Position numbers and translations under genes: made by a program. The notes beneath the pieces are model-generated. The model worked only from the letters and a program-made list of their open reading frames with translations. It did no database searches and had not been told where the DNA came from. From Synergistaceae bacterium (GTDB lineage Bacteria > Synergistota > Synergistia > Synergistales > Synergistaceae): a DNA stretch of 6,302 bases. Position 1 is the first letter of the stretch; each line of letters starts with the position of its first letter. Location of the stretch: the NCBI GenBank assembly GCA_012727545.1, contig JAAYHA010000364.1, positions 1 through 6,302 of the forward strand, given 5' to 3'. Below, piece after piece: positions 1 through 6,125 of the stretch.

Positions 1-195
1 CGAGCTGTATATGCTTCCTGTCGCGGTAAGGACGTCAGGGAATATAAGGGCTCCGAGGACGGCGTAGGGTATGTAGTGCAGCAGTGACTCAACAAAGGGC
101 GGAAGCTTCCTTTCTCCAAGGAAGAAGACCGGAAGTATCCTTGAGGGAGCAGTAACGCACATCATTAGGACAGAAAGGATCATTATCTTTGTCAT
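1..195 (-). CDS. azlD: AzlD-family branched-chain amino-acid exporter subunit, partial (C-terminus beyond window)
   Basis: The small membrane subunit of the AzlCD (BrnFE/YgaZH-type) exporter, which moves branched-chain and related amino acids out of the cell. Only the first 65 codons are present; the reading frame runs off the window at base 1. The family is usually about 100-110 residues, so roughly the last 40 are missing. Visible family features are the early PSRILPVFFLG segment (residues 17-27), the basic RKLPPF turn (29-34) and the hydrophobic HYIPYAVLGALIFP stretch (40-53), all typical of AzlD. The ATG start at 195 shares its A with the TGA stop of azlC (TGATG), and AAGGAG lies 8 bases upstream, inside the end of azlC. 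This is classic translational coupling of the two subunits. The identification is firm. The exact substrate is inferred from the family. Confidence 0.9.
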   Translation of the reverse strand, partial: MTKIMILSVLMMCVTAPSRILPVFFLGERKLPPFVESLLHYIPYAVLGALIFPDVLTATGSIYSS

Positions 196-944
196 CAGTG
201 CGTCTCCTTCTTTTCGAGCGGGAAGATAATGGCTCCAATAAGAGCGGCAAGCCCGGTGGCAGTCATAATTGCTATTCCCCTGTTCATGCCGGCAAAAAAG
301 GGTGTCCACTTAATCAACGCGCTAAGCGCCATGCCTGAGGCTGCAACTATCAGTGCAGGTCTGCTCTTCCTAACCGAAGGCAGCAGCAGGCCAATAAAGA
401 GGGCGTAAAGCGCGATCCCCATACTGTCCTGTACATTCTGGGGCAGAACTGAAGTGCCGTAGAAACCAAGAACGGTACCTGTGACCCATGTACAATGACC
501 CACAATATTCAGGCCAAACATGAATTCAGGCGCAAGGAGCGGTTCTTTCTGCATTGAGGCTATGCTGAAGCTTTCATCTGTAAGTTCAAAACATATCCAG
601 GATTTTTTGAGTGCTCCTATGCCAGGGACAAGCCTTCTCGCAATTGAGGAGGACATCATTATATGGCGCATGTTGAGTACTGCGGTTGCGAGCACGATCT
701 CGGGTATCGAGGAGCCAATGATGAGAAGATTGAGAGCTACGAACTGACTTGCTCCCGCAAAGACTATAAGGGACATAAACAGGCTTTCCAACGCAGTTAG
801 CCCGGCAGTCTTGCAAAGGATGCCACATGCAAGAGCGCTTGGGATATATCCCAGCGCAATAGGAGTCCCGGTCCTGAGTCCGTATGCGAACCCCGTGGCT
901 ACCTGTGCTTCATTTACGTTTGTTATTTCTTTTGCTGCATCCAT
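195..944 (-). CDS. azlC: AzlC-family branched-chain amino-acid exporter, large subunit
   Basis: A 249-residue inner-membrane protein, normal length for AzlC. It is the large subunit of a two-component exporter for branched-chain amino acids (homologues: BrnF of Corynebacterium, YgaZ of E. coli). Characteristic blocks are PIALGYIPSALACGIL (28-43), FAGASQF (62-68), LNMRH (90-94) and the TDESF signature (122-126). Hydrophobic segments lie at about 30-48, 55-78, 82-98, 142-165, 176-192, 196-213 and 222-242. The N-terminus is short and polar, with no signal peptide. The ATG at 944 is preceded by GGAGA with a 7-base spacer. It ends by overlapping the azlD start by one base. A sigma70-like promoter lies 35-64 bases upstream. 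The gene is divergent from the oxidoreductase operon. Family assignment is secure; the physiological substrate is inferred. Confidence 0.95.
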   Translation of the reverse strand: MDAAKEITNVNEAQVATGFAYGLRTGTPIALGYIPSALACGILCKTAGLTALESLFMSLIVFAGASQFVALNLLIIGSSIPEIVLATAVLNMRHIMMSSSIARRLVPGIGALKKSWICFELTDESFSIASMQKEPLLAPEFMFGLNIVGHCTWVTGTVLGFYGTSVLPQNVQDSMGIALYALFIGLLLPSVRKSRPALIVAASGMALSALIKWTPFFAGMNRGIAIMTATGLAALIGAIIFPLEKKETH

Positions 945-978
945 AGGGCTGTCTCCATTCCTAAAATCCCAGAAACGA

Positions 979-1008
979 ATTGTATGATAGACATCAAGTT
1001 AATGTCAA
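979..1008 (-). promoter_or_regulatory. sigma70-type promoter of azlCD
   Basis: On the minus strand a perfect TTGACA (-35, 1008-1003) is followed after 18 bases by TACAAT (-10, 984-979). Transcription would start near 972, leaving an untranslated leader of about 28 bases that contains the azlC ribosome binding site. This is the best promoter match in the window. Confidence 0.75.
990..1006. promoter_or_regulatory. short dyad inside the azlCD promoter spacer (possible operator)
   Basis: GACAT (990-994) and ATGTC (1002-1006) form a 5-bp inverted repeat with a 7-base centre. It overlaps the -35 box and spacer of the azlCD promoter, a usual location for a repressor site. The arms are short and could arise by chance, so this is only a candidate. 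Confidence 0.3.
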
Positions 1009-1084
1009 ATTTGTTCTGTGAAAAAACTTTACCAGTCAAATAATGAGCATAACAGACCAGAACATTCCTTATTTACCCTTAAAG

Positions 1085-1113
1085 TTGTCGCGCAATTCAG
1101 ATTAGTGTATTCT
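1085..1113 (+). promoter_or_regulatory. candidate promoter for the riboswitch/oxidoreductase operon
   Basis: TTGTCG (1085-1090) and TATTCT (1108-1113) are separated by 17 bases. Both boxes match the sigma70 consensus at four of six positions. The predicted start near 1120 lies upstream of the structured leader beginning at about 1188, as required if the leader is transcribed with the operon. The -10 box falls within the left arm of an inverted repeat. Some plus-strand promoter must lie in this region, but this choice is tentative. Confidence 0.4.
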
Positions 1114-1154
1114 CACAATAGAATACATACCACATGTATGCAACTAAGTTGCAT
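1106..1154. promoter_or_regulatory. cluster of three inverted repeats, probable operator region
   Basis: Three abutting dyads lie in 49 bases. First, TGTATTCT (1106-1113) and AGAATACA (1120-1127): 8-bp perfect arms around a 6-base centre. Second, CATAC (1126-1130) and GTATG (1136-1140). Third, ATGCAACT (1138-1145) and AGTTGCAT (1147-1154): a 17-bp perfect palindrome with one central A. They cover the candidate -10 box and the start of the transcript, upstream of the structured leader. The third resembles sites bound by dimeric winged-helix repressors (MarR or GntR type), but no regulator gene is in the window and the binding protein is unknown. Confidence 0.5.
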
Positions 1155-1187
1155 TTATTCCCCGAGTTTGTCTCCCTAAAGATTTTT

Positions 1188-1308
1188 ATCCATGGGTGCA
1201 AACCAGTGGGCCGGCTGAGCTTTAAACGGTCCCGAGGGTCTCATGGGAAACCATGAGGCCTCCCGCAGACGGTGTCCGTCTTTTTGGAAAGGGGTCATCA
1301 AGGTGGAT
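1188..1308 (+). ncRNA. Moco/Tuco-like riboswitch aptamer in the leader of the aldehyde oxidoreductase gene
   Basis: A multi-stem RNA can be drawn by eye. P1 is ATCCAT (1188-1193) with GTGGAT (1303-1308). A second stem is GGGCCG (1208-1213) with CGGTCC (1227-1232), closed by a 13-base loop. A third is CTCATGG (1240-1246) with CCATGAG (1251-1257), capped by a GAAA tetraloop and extended by GAGG (1234-1237) with CCTC (1259-1262). A fourth is AGACGG (1267-1272) with CCGTCT (1276-1281). The GNRA-capped stem followed by GGCCTCCCG recalls, from memory, the Moco RNA motif, which senses molybdenum or tungsten cofactor. The downstream gene encodes an enzyme that needs this cofactor, which is a strong contextual match. 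A structured leader is well supported. The Moco class is likely but not verified against a covariance model, and Moco versus Tuco is unresolved. Confidence 0.68.
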
Positions 1309-1459
1309 CGAAGTATGCCTATTGGCATGCTCTGTAGTTTTCCATCTCCTCCCTTTTCAAAATTATCTGCAGTTGTTTTCATGCGGCATCATGGAAAGAT
1401 CCCGCTTTTATTTGCAGACCAGGTTTTGAATTCAATTCCGGCAACGGAGAGAGGAGATG
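1287..1459 (+). promoter_or_regulatory. expression platform: alternative helices that expose or hide the Shine-Dalgarno site
   Basis: CATCTCCTC (1343-1351) is a perfect 9-base complement of GAGGAGATG (1451-1459), which contains the ribosome binding site of the oxidoreductase gene. After one mismatch the helix continues for four pairs (1353-1356 with 1446-1449). The same anti-Shine-Dalgarno strand can instead join a long imperfect hairpin: 1287-1294 with 1351-1358 (8 bp), 1301-1307 with 1341-1347 (7 bp), and 1312-1319 with 1324-1331 (8 bp, TATT loop). The two folds are mutually exclusive, and the second also competes with aptamer P1 (1303-1308). There is no U-tract, so control of translation rather than transcription termination is inferred. 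Confidence 0.55.
1452..1456 (+). promoter_or_regulatory. ribosome binding site that fixes the TTG start of the oxidoreductase
   Basis: AGGAG lies 9 bases before the TTG at 1466. An ATG at 1457 is immediately followed by an in-frame TAA (1460-1462), so the coding frame cannot begin further upstream. The next in-frame Met is residue 39, inside the conserved iron-sulfur domain. TTG is therefore the only sensible start. Confidence 0.85.
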
Positions 1460-1465
1460 TAAGAA

Positions 1466-4291
1466 TTGACAGAAGCAAACTACCATGTAAAGAACCTTAC
1501 CATCAACGGAGTGCCGAGGAGGATCATAGGTAAACCGGAAACGACGCTGCTCACAGTTATCCGTGACCAGCTCAAGATGACCGGTACCAAAAGAGGCTGC
1601 GATCACGGACAGTGCGGAGTCTGCAACGTGATCCTCAATGGAAAGGTTGTCCGCTCATGCATAACAAAATGGAAGAACGTACCAGAGTACTCTGAGGTCA
1701 CAACTATCGAGGGCATAGGGACCCCCGAAAACCTTCATGCTCTTCAGTGGGCATTCATTGTTTGCGGGGCGATCCAGTGCGGATTCTGCACGCCCGGATT
1801 TATTACCGCAGGCAAGGCTCTTCTTGACAGCAACCCCAGCCCGACAAGGGAAGAAGTTCGTGAGTGGTACAGCAAGCATTGGATGGCCTGCCGCTGCACG
1901 GGATACGTCCAGGTCGTGGACGCAGTTATGAAAGCGGCTGCGATACTCAGAGGGGAAGAGAAGATCGAGGACCTTGCAAAGATGTACAAACCCGGCGACT
2001 CGCTGTGGAACTCAAAATATCCGCGTCCCAGCGCGGTCTACAAGGCCACCGGACTTTGGGATTTTGGCGATGACGACAGGCTGAAACTCCCGGAAGAGTT
2101 CCTCTTTGCATATCCATTTGCACTGGAAGGTGTTCGCCATGCGAAGGTCAACAAGATCGACACTTCGGAAGCAGAGAAGATGCCCGGAGTCTACAAGGTC
2201 GTGACCTACAAAGATATCAAAGCCAACAAGGGTACCAACAGGATCAGAGGTCAGGTTGGATGCCCATCTGTTACAACGGATGGATGGGAACGCCGCATCA
2301 TGGTCGAAGAGGGCGACAAGATACGGCAGTGGGGCGAATGCATCGCCATAGTCTGCGCTGACACTGAGGCTAACGCTCGTGCCGCTGCTGACAAGATCAA
2401 GGTAGACTACGAACAGCTGCCCGAGCTTATAGACATATATCAGGCCAAGGCTTCCGATGCAGTAAAAGTTTACGATGAGATCGAAGGCATAGACGGAATG
2501 CCCAATGCCTTCAACAAACGCGTATTCACAAAGGGTGCAGATCCCAAGGAAGATCTCGACAAAGCTCCCTACGTTGTGGAGGATGAATTCTACAGCTCAC
2601 GCCAACCGCACATGGTACTTGAGACTGACTGCGGATATGCCTACTACGATGAAGAAGGCCGCGTGACACTGGCGACAAAATCTATCTGTGTCTACAGGCA
2701 TCAGATGATGATAGCGCGAGGAGTCGGCGTTGCTCCCTCCAAGATAAGGGTCATTCAGAACAACATGGGTGCCTCTTTTGGCTACAAAGTTGCTCCGACA
2801 AATGAACCTTACCTTGCGATAGCCCTTGTTGCATGCCAGCGTCCTGTCTACATGCGCATCAATATGAAGGAACACAATATCCGTACTCCCAAGAGATCAC
2901 CCTTCCTTATGCATATCCGGGTCGGTGCCGACAAGAGCGGTAAGCTTCTTGGAGCAGAACAGACATGGTGGGTCGATCACGGTCCATACAGTGAGTCATC
3001 CAATGACCTCACAAATAAGGGCGGACAGTTCTTCTTCTCGCCTTACGCATATGCGAACATGAGGGCAACAGGATATACCTGCTTCAGCAACCATCGCTGG
3101 AGCGCCGCATTCCGTGCATACGGAGCGCCTCAGACTTACTGGGGATGTGAGACAGCAATGGATATGCTGGCAGAAAAATGTGGGATAGATCCCTTTGATT
3201 TCAGGGAGATGAACCTTCTTCAGTGGGAACCCTTCACAACGAACCCGCTTGGCGTCATGCCGTCAGGTTATGCCCCTGAAGTATTCCCGCTTCCTGAGAT
3301 GATGAAAAAGGCACGCCCCTATTATGAAGAGATGAAAAAGGAAGCTGCCGCAAAGACCACAGATAAGATCAAATTCGGAGTCGGAGTTTCGATAGGTATT
3401 TATAACTCCAACGATGACGGAGCAGATGAAGCTGCAAGCAACATTGAGCTGACGAAGGACGGAGTCATTGTCTACAACACATGGGAAGACCATGGTCAGG
3501 GAGCCGACATGGGATGTTTGGGTACGGCACATGAAGCCCTTAAGCCATTGGATCTGCATCCGACTCAGATAAAAATGGTTCTGAGCGATACAGCCAAGGC
3601 CCCAAACAGCGGAGCGGCGGCAGCAAGCCGTTCACAGGTAATGGTCGGCAATGCCATCGTCGACAGCTGTAAAAAGCTGCTTGAAGCAATGCGCAAGCCG
3701 GACGGGACATATCGTACCTATGACGAAATGATCGCCGAAAATATCCCTGTCTTCTACGAAGGCTATACGCAGGCATGCGTGCAGAATGCAGACGGAAGCA
3801 TTGAAGTTTGTTCCGGCAACGACAAAGATACCGGCCTCGGGAAACCTTTTGGCTTCCATATGTTTGGAGTCAACCTTGCAATGGTTTCTGTAAATATGGA
3901 AACAGGCAAAGCGCATTGTGAAAAATTTGTTCTGGTTGGTGATGTCGGAGTTATCAACAACTACCTTGTCGTCGACGGGCAGCAGTACGGCGGCATAGCC
4001 CAGGGCATAGGGCTTGCTCTTACAGAGGACTTCCTCGATGAGAGCAAATACAACAACTTTGTGACGATGGGCCTGCCCTACATTAAGGATGTTCCCGATG
4101 ACATCAAGCTTATACATGTTGAAACACCGCGTCCGCTTGGTCCCTTCGGAGCTTCCGGAACAGGTGAAATGCCTCTTGCTGCGCCGCACATTTCTGTCTG
4201 CAACGCGATCAAGAACGCCTGCGGAGTGAGGGTCAAGGCAATACCGGCAACACCTGACAAGATACTGGCAGGTCTTAAAGAGAAAGCGTAA
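1466..4291 (+). CDS. mop: Molybdenum-dependent aldehyde oxidoreductase (Desulfovibrio gigas Mop type, xanthine oxidase family)
   Basis: A 941-residue cytoplasmic molybdoenzyme that oxidises aldehydes to carboxylic acids; no signal peptide is seen. The N-terminal plant-type [2Fe-2S] domain (about 6-85) has Cys45, 50, 53 and 65. The second [2Fe-2S] domain (about 87-162) has Cys105, 108, 142 and 144. All eight match the D. gigas enzyme spacing with a constant offset of five. The molybdopterin-binding part follows directly (about 185-941). It carries MGASFGYK (434-441), AFRAYGAPQ (548-556), the GQGAD block (677-681), ASRSQ (720-724) and GTGEMPLAAPH with Glu901, the equivalent of the catalytic glutamate. 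There is no FAD domain, as expected for Mop, so electrons probably go to a ferredoxin or flavodoxin. Length is slightly above the 907 of D. gigas. It starts at TTG behind a leader resembling a molybdenum-cofactor riboswitch and heads a probable operon. Family is certain; the physiological aldehyde is unknown. Confidence 0.95.
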   Translation: MTEANYHVKNLTINGVPRRIIGKPETTLLTVIRDQLKMTGTKRGCDHGQCGVCNVILNGKVVRSCITKWKNVPEYSEVTTIEGIGTPENLHALQWAFIVCGAIQCGFCTPGFITAGKALLDSNPSPTREEVREWYSKHWMACRCTGYVQVVDAVMKAAAILRGEEKIEDLAKMYKPGDSLWNSKYPRPSAVYKATGLWDFGDDDRLKLPEEFLFAYPFALEGVRHAKVNKIDTSEAEKMPGVYKVVTYKDIKANKGTNRIRGQVGCPSVTTDGWERRIMVEEGDKIRQWGECIAIVCADTEANARAAADKIKVDYEQLPELIDIYQAKASDAVKVYDEIEGIDGMPNAFNKRVFTKGADPKEDLDKAPYVVEDEFYSSRQPHMVLETDCGYAYYDEEGRVTLATKSICVYRHQMMIARGVGVAPSKIRVIQNNMGASFGYKVAPTNEPYLAIALVACQRPVYMRINMKEHNIRTPKRSPFLMHIRVGADKSGKLLGAEQTWWVDHGPYSESSNDLTNKGGQFFFSPYAYANMRATGYTCFSNHRWSAAFRAYGAPQTYWGCETAMDMLAEKCGIDPFDFREMNLLQWEPFTTNPLGVMPSGYAPEVFPLPEMMKKARPYYEEMKKEAAAKTTDKIKFGVGVSIGIYNSNDDGADEAASNIELTKDGVIVYNTWEDHGQGADMGCLGTAHEALKPLDLHPTQIKMVLSDTAKAPNSGAAAASRSQVMVGNAIVDSCKKLLEAMRKPDGTYRTYDEMIAENIPVFYEGYTQACVQNADGSIEVCSGNDKDTGLGKPFGFHMFGVNLAMVSVNMETGKAHCEKFVLVGDVGVINNYLVVDGQQYGGIAQGIGLALTEDFLDESKYNNFVTMGLPYIKDVPDDIKLIHVETPRPLGPFGASGTGEMPLAAPHISVCNAIKNACGVRVKAIPATPDKILAGLKEKA

Positions 4292-4317
4292 ATCCTTCCC
4301 TAATAGGTTAAAATATT

Positions 4318-4344
4318 GTGAGGGGCTCTCCATTTGCCCCTCAC
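4318..4344 (+). other. intercistronic stem-loop between oxidoreductase and cupin genes
   Basis: GTGAGGGGC (4318-4326) and GCCCCTCAC (4336-4344) form a perfect 9-bp GC-rich stem with a 9-base loop. No run of T follows, so it is not a convincing intrinsic terminator. The next gene starts 26 bases later behind a very strong ribosome binding site. Likely roles are protecting the upstream message from 3' exonucleases, RNA processing, or weak attenuation that lowers downstream expression. Confidence 0.6.
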
Positions 4345-4370
4345 TCCATTATGAAAGGAGGAATAATTCG

Positions 4371-4787
4371 ATGACCGAACAGGAAAAGAATTTTGGAAGC
4401 ATCTACGATCTTCCGATGCAGAACGCCTCGGCCCTTGCTCCTGATATCGAGAAAAGGACTGTATACGGACCCGGTGACAGGTTCTGGGAAGGCTGGGTGA
4501 TGAGACACTTTAAACTTCCTGCCCATCAGTCTATCCCCGAGCATTCACATGAATGGGACCACCTTATGTACACGATAAGCGGAGACGGCTATGTTGAAGT
4601 TGAGGGCGAACGCTATGACATGAAGACGGGATACTGGACCCGAATACCGGGTGGAATGAAGCATGTATACCATAACGATGCCGACATGCCGCTGGAATTT
4701 TTCTGTATAGTTCCGACACACGGGGATCCTCATGCCAAGAAGATCAGCATGAGAGCTGAACGTGCTGCAAAAAAGGCCGGAGGCTAG
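4371..4787 (+). CDS. Single-domain cupin protein, probable metal-binding, function unknown
   Basis: A 138-residue small beta-barrel (cupin) protein. Cupin motif 1 is at about 58-71, with His58 and His60; the usual Glu ligand position is His64, and Gly71 closes the motif. Motif 2 (GYWTRIPGG then KH, 87-102) matches G-x5-P-x-G-x2-H-x3-N exactly, with His98 and Asn102. The metal site would thus be four histidines instead of the common three histidines plus one glutamate. The C-terminal tail (122-138) is rich in Lys, Arg and Ala. AAAGGAGG (4354-4361) lies 9 bases before the ATG, an excellent site. It follows the oxidoreductase by 79 bases and precedes the aminotransferase by 4, so it is probably in the same transcript. 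Such cupins may be dioxygenases, isomerases, decarboxylases or sensors; the reaction cannot be told here. Confidence 0.85.
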   Translation: MTEQEKNFGSIYDLPMQNASALAPDIEKRTVYGPGDRFWEGWVMRHFKLPAHQSIPEHSHEWDHLMYTISGDGYVEVEGERYDMKTGYWTRIPGGMKHVYHNDADMPLEFFCIVPTHGDPHAKKISMRAERAAKKAGG

Positions 4788-4791
4788 GGCC

Positions 4792-5943
4792 TTGAAAGGA
4801 TTTCTTTCAGCTAAGTGCAGGGACACAAAGCCCTCCTTGATGATGAAAATGGCGGCAATGGCTGAAAAAATGCCAGACAGCATAGATTTGACACTTGGAG
4901 AACCGGACATCCCTACGCCCGAAATTATTTGCAGCGCACTTTACGATGCTGCAAAAAGGGGCGAAACACACTATGCACCCGGAATGGGGCTCCCGGGACT
5001 CCGCGTTGCCATATCGAATTACTGGAAAAGGAAATACGGTCTTGATTATTCTAAGGATGAGATATTTGTAACTACCGGAGGCAGCCAGGCATCATATCTT
5101 GCTATGCAGACATGCCTTGATCCGGGTGATGAAGTTATCATTCTTGAGCCCTTTTTCACCTTTTATGAACAGCATGTCCTTCAGGCAGGAGGCGTGCCTG
5201 TCTACTGTATGAGCGGAGCGGAAGAGGGATTTCTTCCGGATCCCGAAAAAATAGAGAGCAAGATAAGCAAAAGGACCAAAGCTATGATCCTCAACTCGCC
5301 CTGCAACCCCACCGGAGCGGTTTTCCCTTTTGAACTGCTGACCCAAATAGCAAATATTGCATCTAAGTATGATCTTCTTGTGATCTCTGACGAGCTGTAT
5401 GAAGCATTCGCATTTGACTCTCCTCATGTTCCTTTTTCATCCCTGCAGGGAATGAAAGAGAGAACAATAACGATCGGCGGGATGTCAAAAAGTTATGCTA
5501 TGACGGGCTGGCGTATTGGATATGCAATGGGATCCTCCGTTATTCTTAAGGCCATGCAGGTAACGGGGGTCCCACAGACTATAAGCGTGAATACAATGGT
5601 CCAGAGAGCTTCTGAATATGCCCTTGATAACTGTGATGATATCGTGAGAGAGATCTCCTCACTCTTTAGGGATCGTGTGAAATTTACATACGAAAAATTC
5701 AGGAACTTGCCCGGAATAAAAACAGCGGAGCCAAAAGGGAGCTTTTACCTCTTTCTTGATGTTTCCGAAACCGGTATGGACGGAGAAGAATTCGCCGATA
5801 AGGTTCTGAAAGAAGCAGGTGTGGTCACAATACCCGGAGCCTCTTTCGGACCCGGTTGCGGGAATTACGTCAGAATAGCATGCACAGTCCCTGTGGTTAT
5901 GCTCGAAGAAGCATCGCAAAGGATCAGGAACATTCTGGTTTAA
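4792..5943 (+). CDS. Class I PLP-dependent aminotransferase (aspartate/aromatic aminotransferase-like)
   Basis: A fold-type I aminotransferase of 383 residues that exchanges an amino group between an amino acid and a 2-oxo acid. Landmarks, numbered from the TTG start, are LTLGEPD (33-39), TTGGSQA (94-100) for cofactor phosphate contact, NSPCNPTG (168-175) with Asn172, SDELYE (199-204) with Asp200 and Tyr203, and SKSYAMTGWRIGY (232-244). Lys233 is the Schiff-base lysine. Arg361 in NYVRIAC is the conserved carboxylate-binding arginine. All catalytic residues are present and length is normal. TTG at 4792 was chosen because GGAGG lies 8 bases upstream and MKGFLS fits the usual N-terminus. A GTG at 4762 is possible but has no good ribosome site. 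The start is 4 bases after the cupin stop, so coupling is likely. Substrate specificity is not readable; aromatic, aspartate or branched substrates are all possible. Confidence 0.9.
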   Translation: MKGFLSAKCRDTKPSLMMKMAAMAEKMPDSIDLTLGEPDIPTPEIICSALYDAAKRGETHYAPGMGLPGLRVAISNYWKRKYGLDYSKDEIFVTTGGSQASYLAMQTCLDPGDEVIILEPFFTFYEQHVLQAGGVPVYCMSGAEEGFLPDPEKIESKISKRTKAMILNSPCNPTGAVFPFELLTQIANIASKYDLLVISDELYEAFAFDSPHVPFSSLQGMKERTITIGGMSKSYAMTGWRIGYAMGSSVILKAMQVTGVPQTISVNTMVQRASEYALDNCDDIVREISSLFRDRVKFTYEKFRNLPGIKTAEPKGSFYLFLDVSETGMDGEEFADKVLKEAGVVTIPGASFGPGCGNYVRIACTVPVVMLEEASQRIRNILV

Positions 5944-5964
5944 TTTTTTGTAAGGGGGACAAAG

Positions 5965-6058
5965 AGAAAGGCTGGATCCTTGGTGGGTAGTGCCCCACGG
6001 CACCGGTTCAGAGGTAAATATCCGTTATAGATCAATTTGCCTTTCTGAACCTGTGCTG
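5965..6058. other. structured convergent intergenic region with a long imperfect stem-loop
   Basis: The 182 bases between the aminotransferase and the small minus-strand gene hold no credible gene. An imperfect stem spans 5998-6058: CGGCAC with GTGCTG (5998-6003, 6053-6058, one G-U), one mismatch, GGTTCAGA with TCTGAACC (6005-6012, 6044-6051), a two-T bulge, then GGTAAAT with ATTTGCC (6013-6019, 6036/6037-6041 region, one G-U) around a loop of about 15. A neighbouring hairpin pairs GTGGG (5983-5987) with CCCAC (5994-5998). AGAAAGGC (5965-5972) can alternatively pair with GCCTTTCT (6039-6046). No T-run follows on either strand, so this is not a standard terminator. It could be a bidirectional end structure, a dispersed repeat or a small RNA. 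Confidence 0.45.
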
Positions 6059-6125
6059 AAACTATTTCTTCAAATGTGTTCTTTGAAACTCATATGACGT
6101 GGTGCTATGTTCTAAACTACCAGAA

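Noticed and set aside
1013..1063. GTTCTG and CAGAAC inverted pair in the divergent region
   Set aside because: Six-base arms nearly 40 bases apart are expected by chance; no functional element could be assigned.
1312..1331. Hairpin read as an intrinsic terminator in the leader
   Set aside because: The 8-bp stem with TATT loop is real, but it is not followed by a T-run; it fits better as the tip of the anti-anti-Shine-Dalgarno hairpin.
1176..1382. 68-codon minus-strand frame in the leader
   Set aside because: It is opposite the structured leader RNA, has no plausible ribosome site and no recognisable product.
1243..1533. 96-codon plus-strand frame in the leader
   Set aside because: Its start lies inside the GAAA-capped stem, it runs out of frame into the oxidoreductase, and its composition is not protein-like. 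The RNA structure explains this stretch better.
3632..4333. 233-codon open frame on the minus strand
   Set aside because: It lies entirely antisense to the strongly conserved molybdopterin domain of the oxidoreductase and has no ribosome binding site or recognisable domain.
4762..4791. Upstream GTG start for the aminotransferase
   Set aside because: It would overlap the cupin gene and lacks a good ribosome site. TTG at 4792 has GGAGG at 8 bases and gives a family-typical N-terminus.
4545..4910. 121-codon minus-strand frame
   Set aside because: It is antisense to the cupin and the start of the aminotransferase, with no supporting signals.
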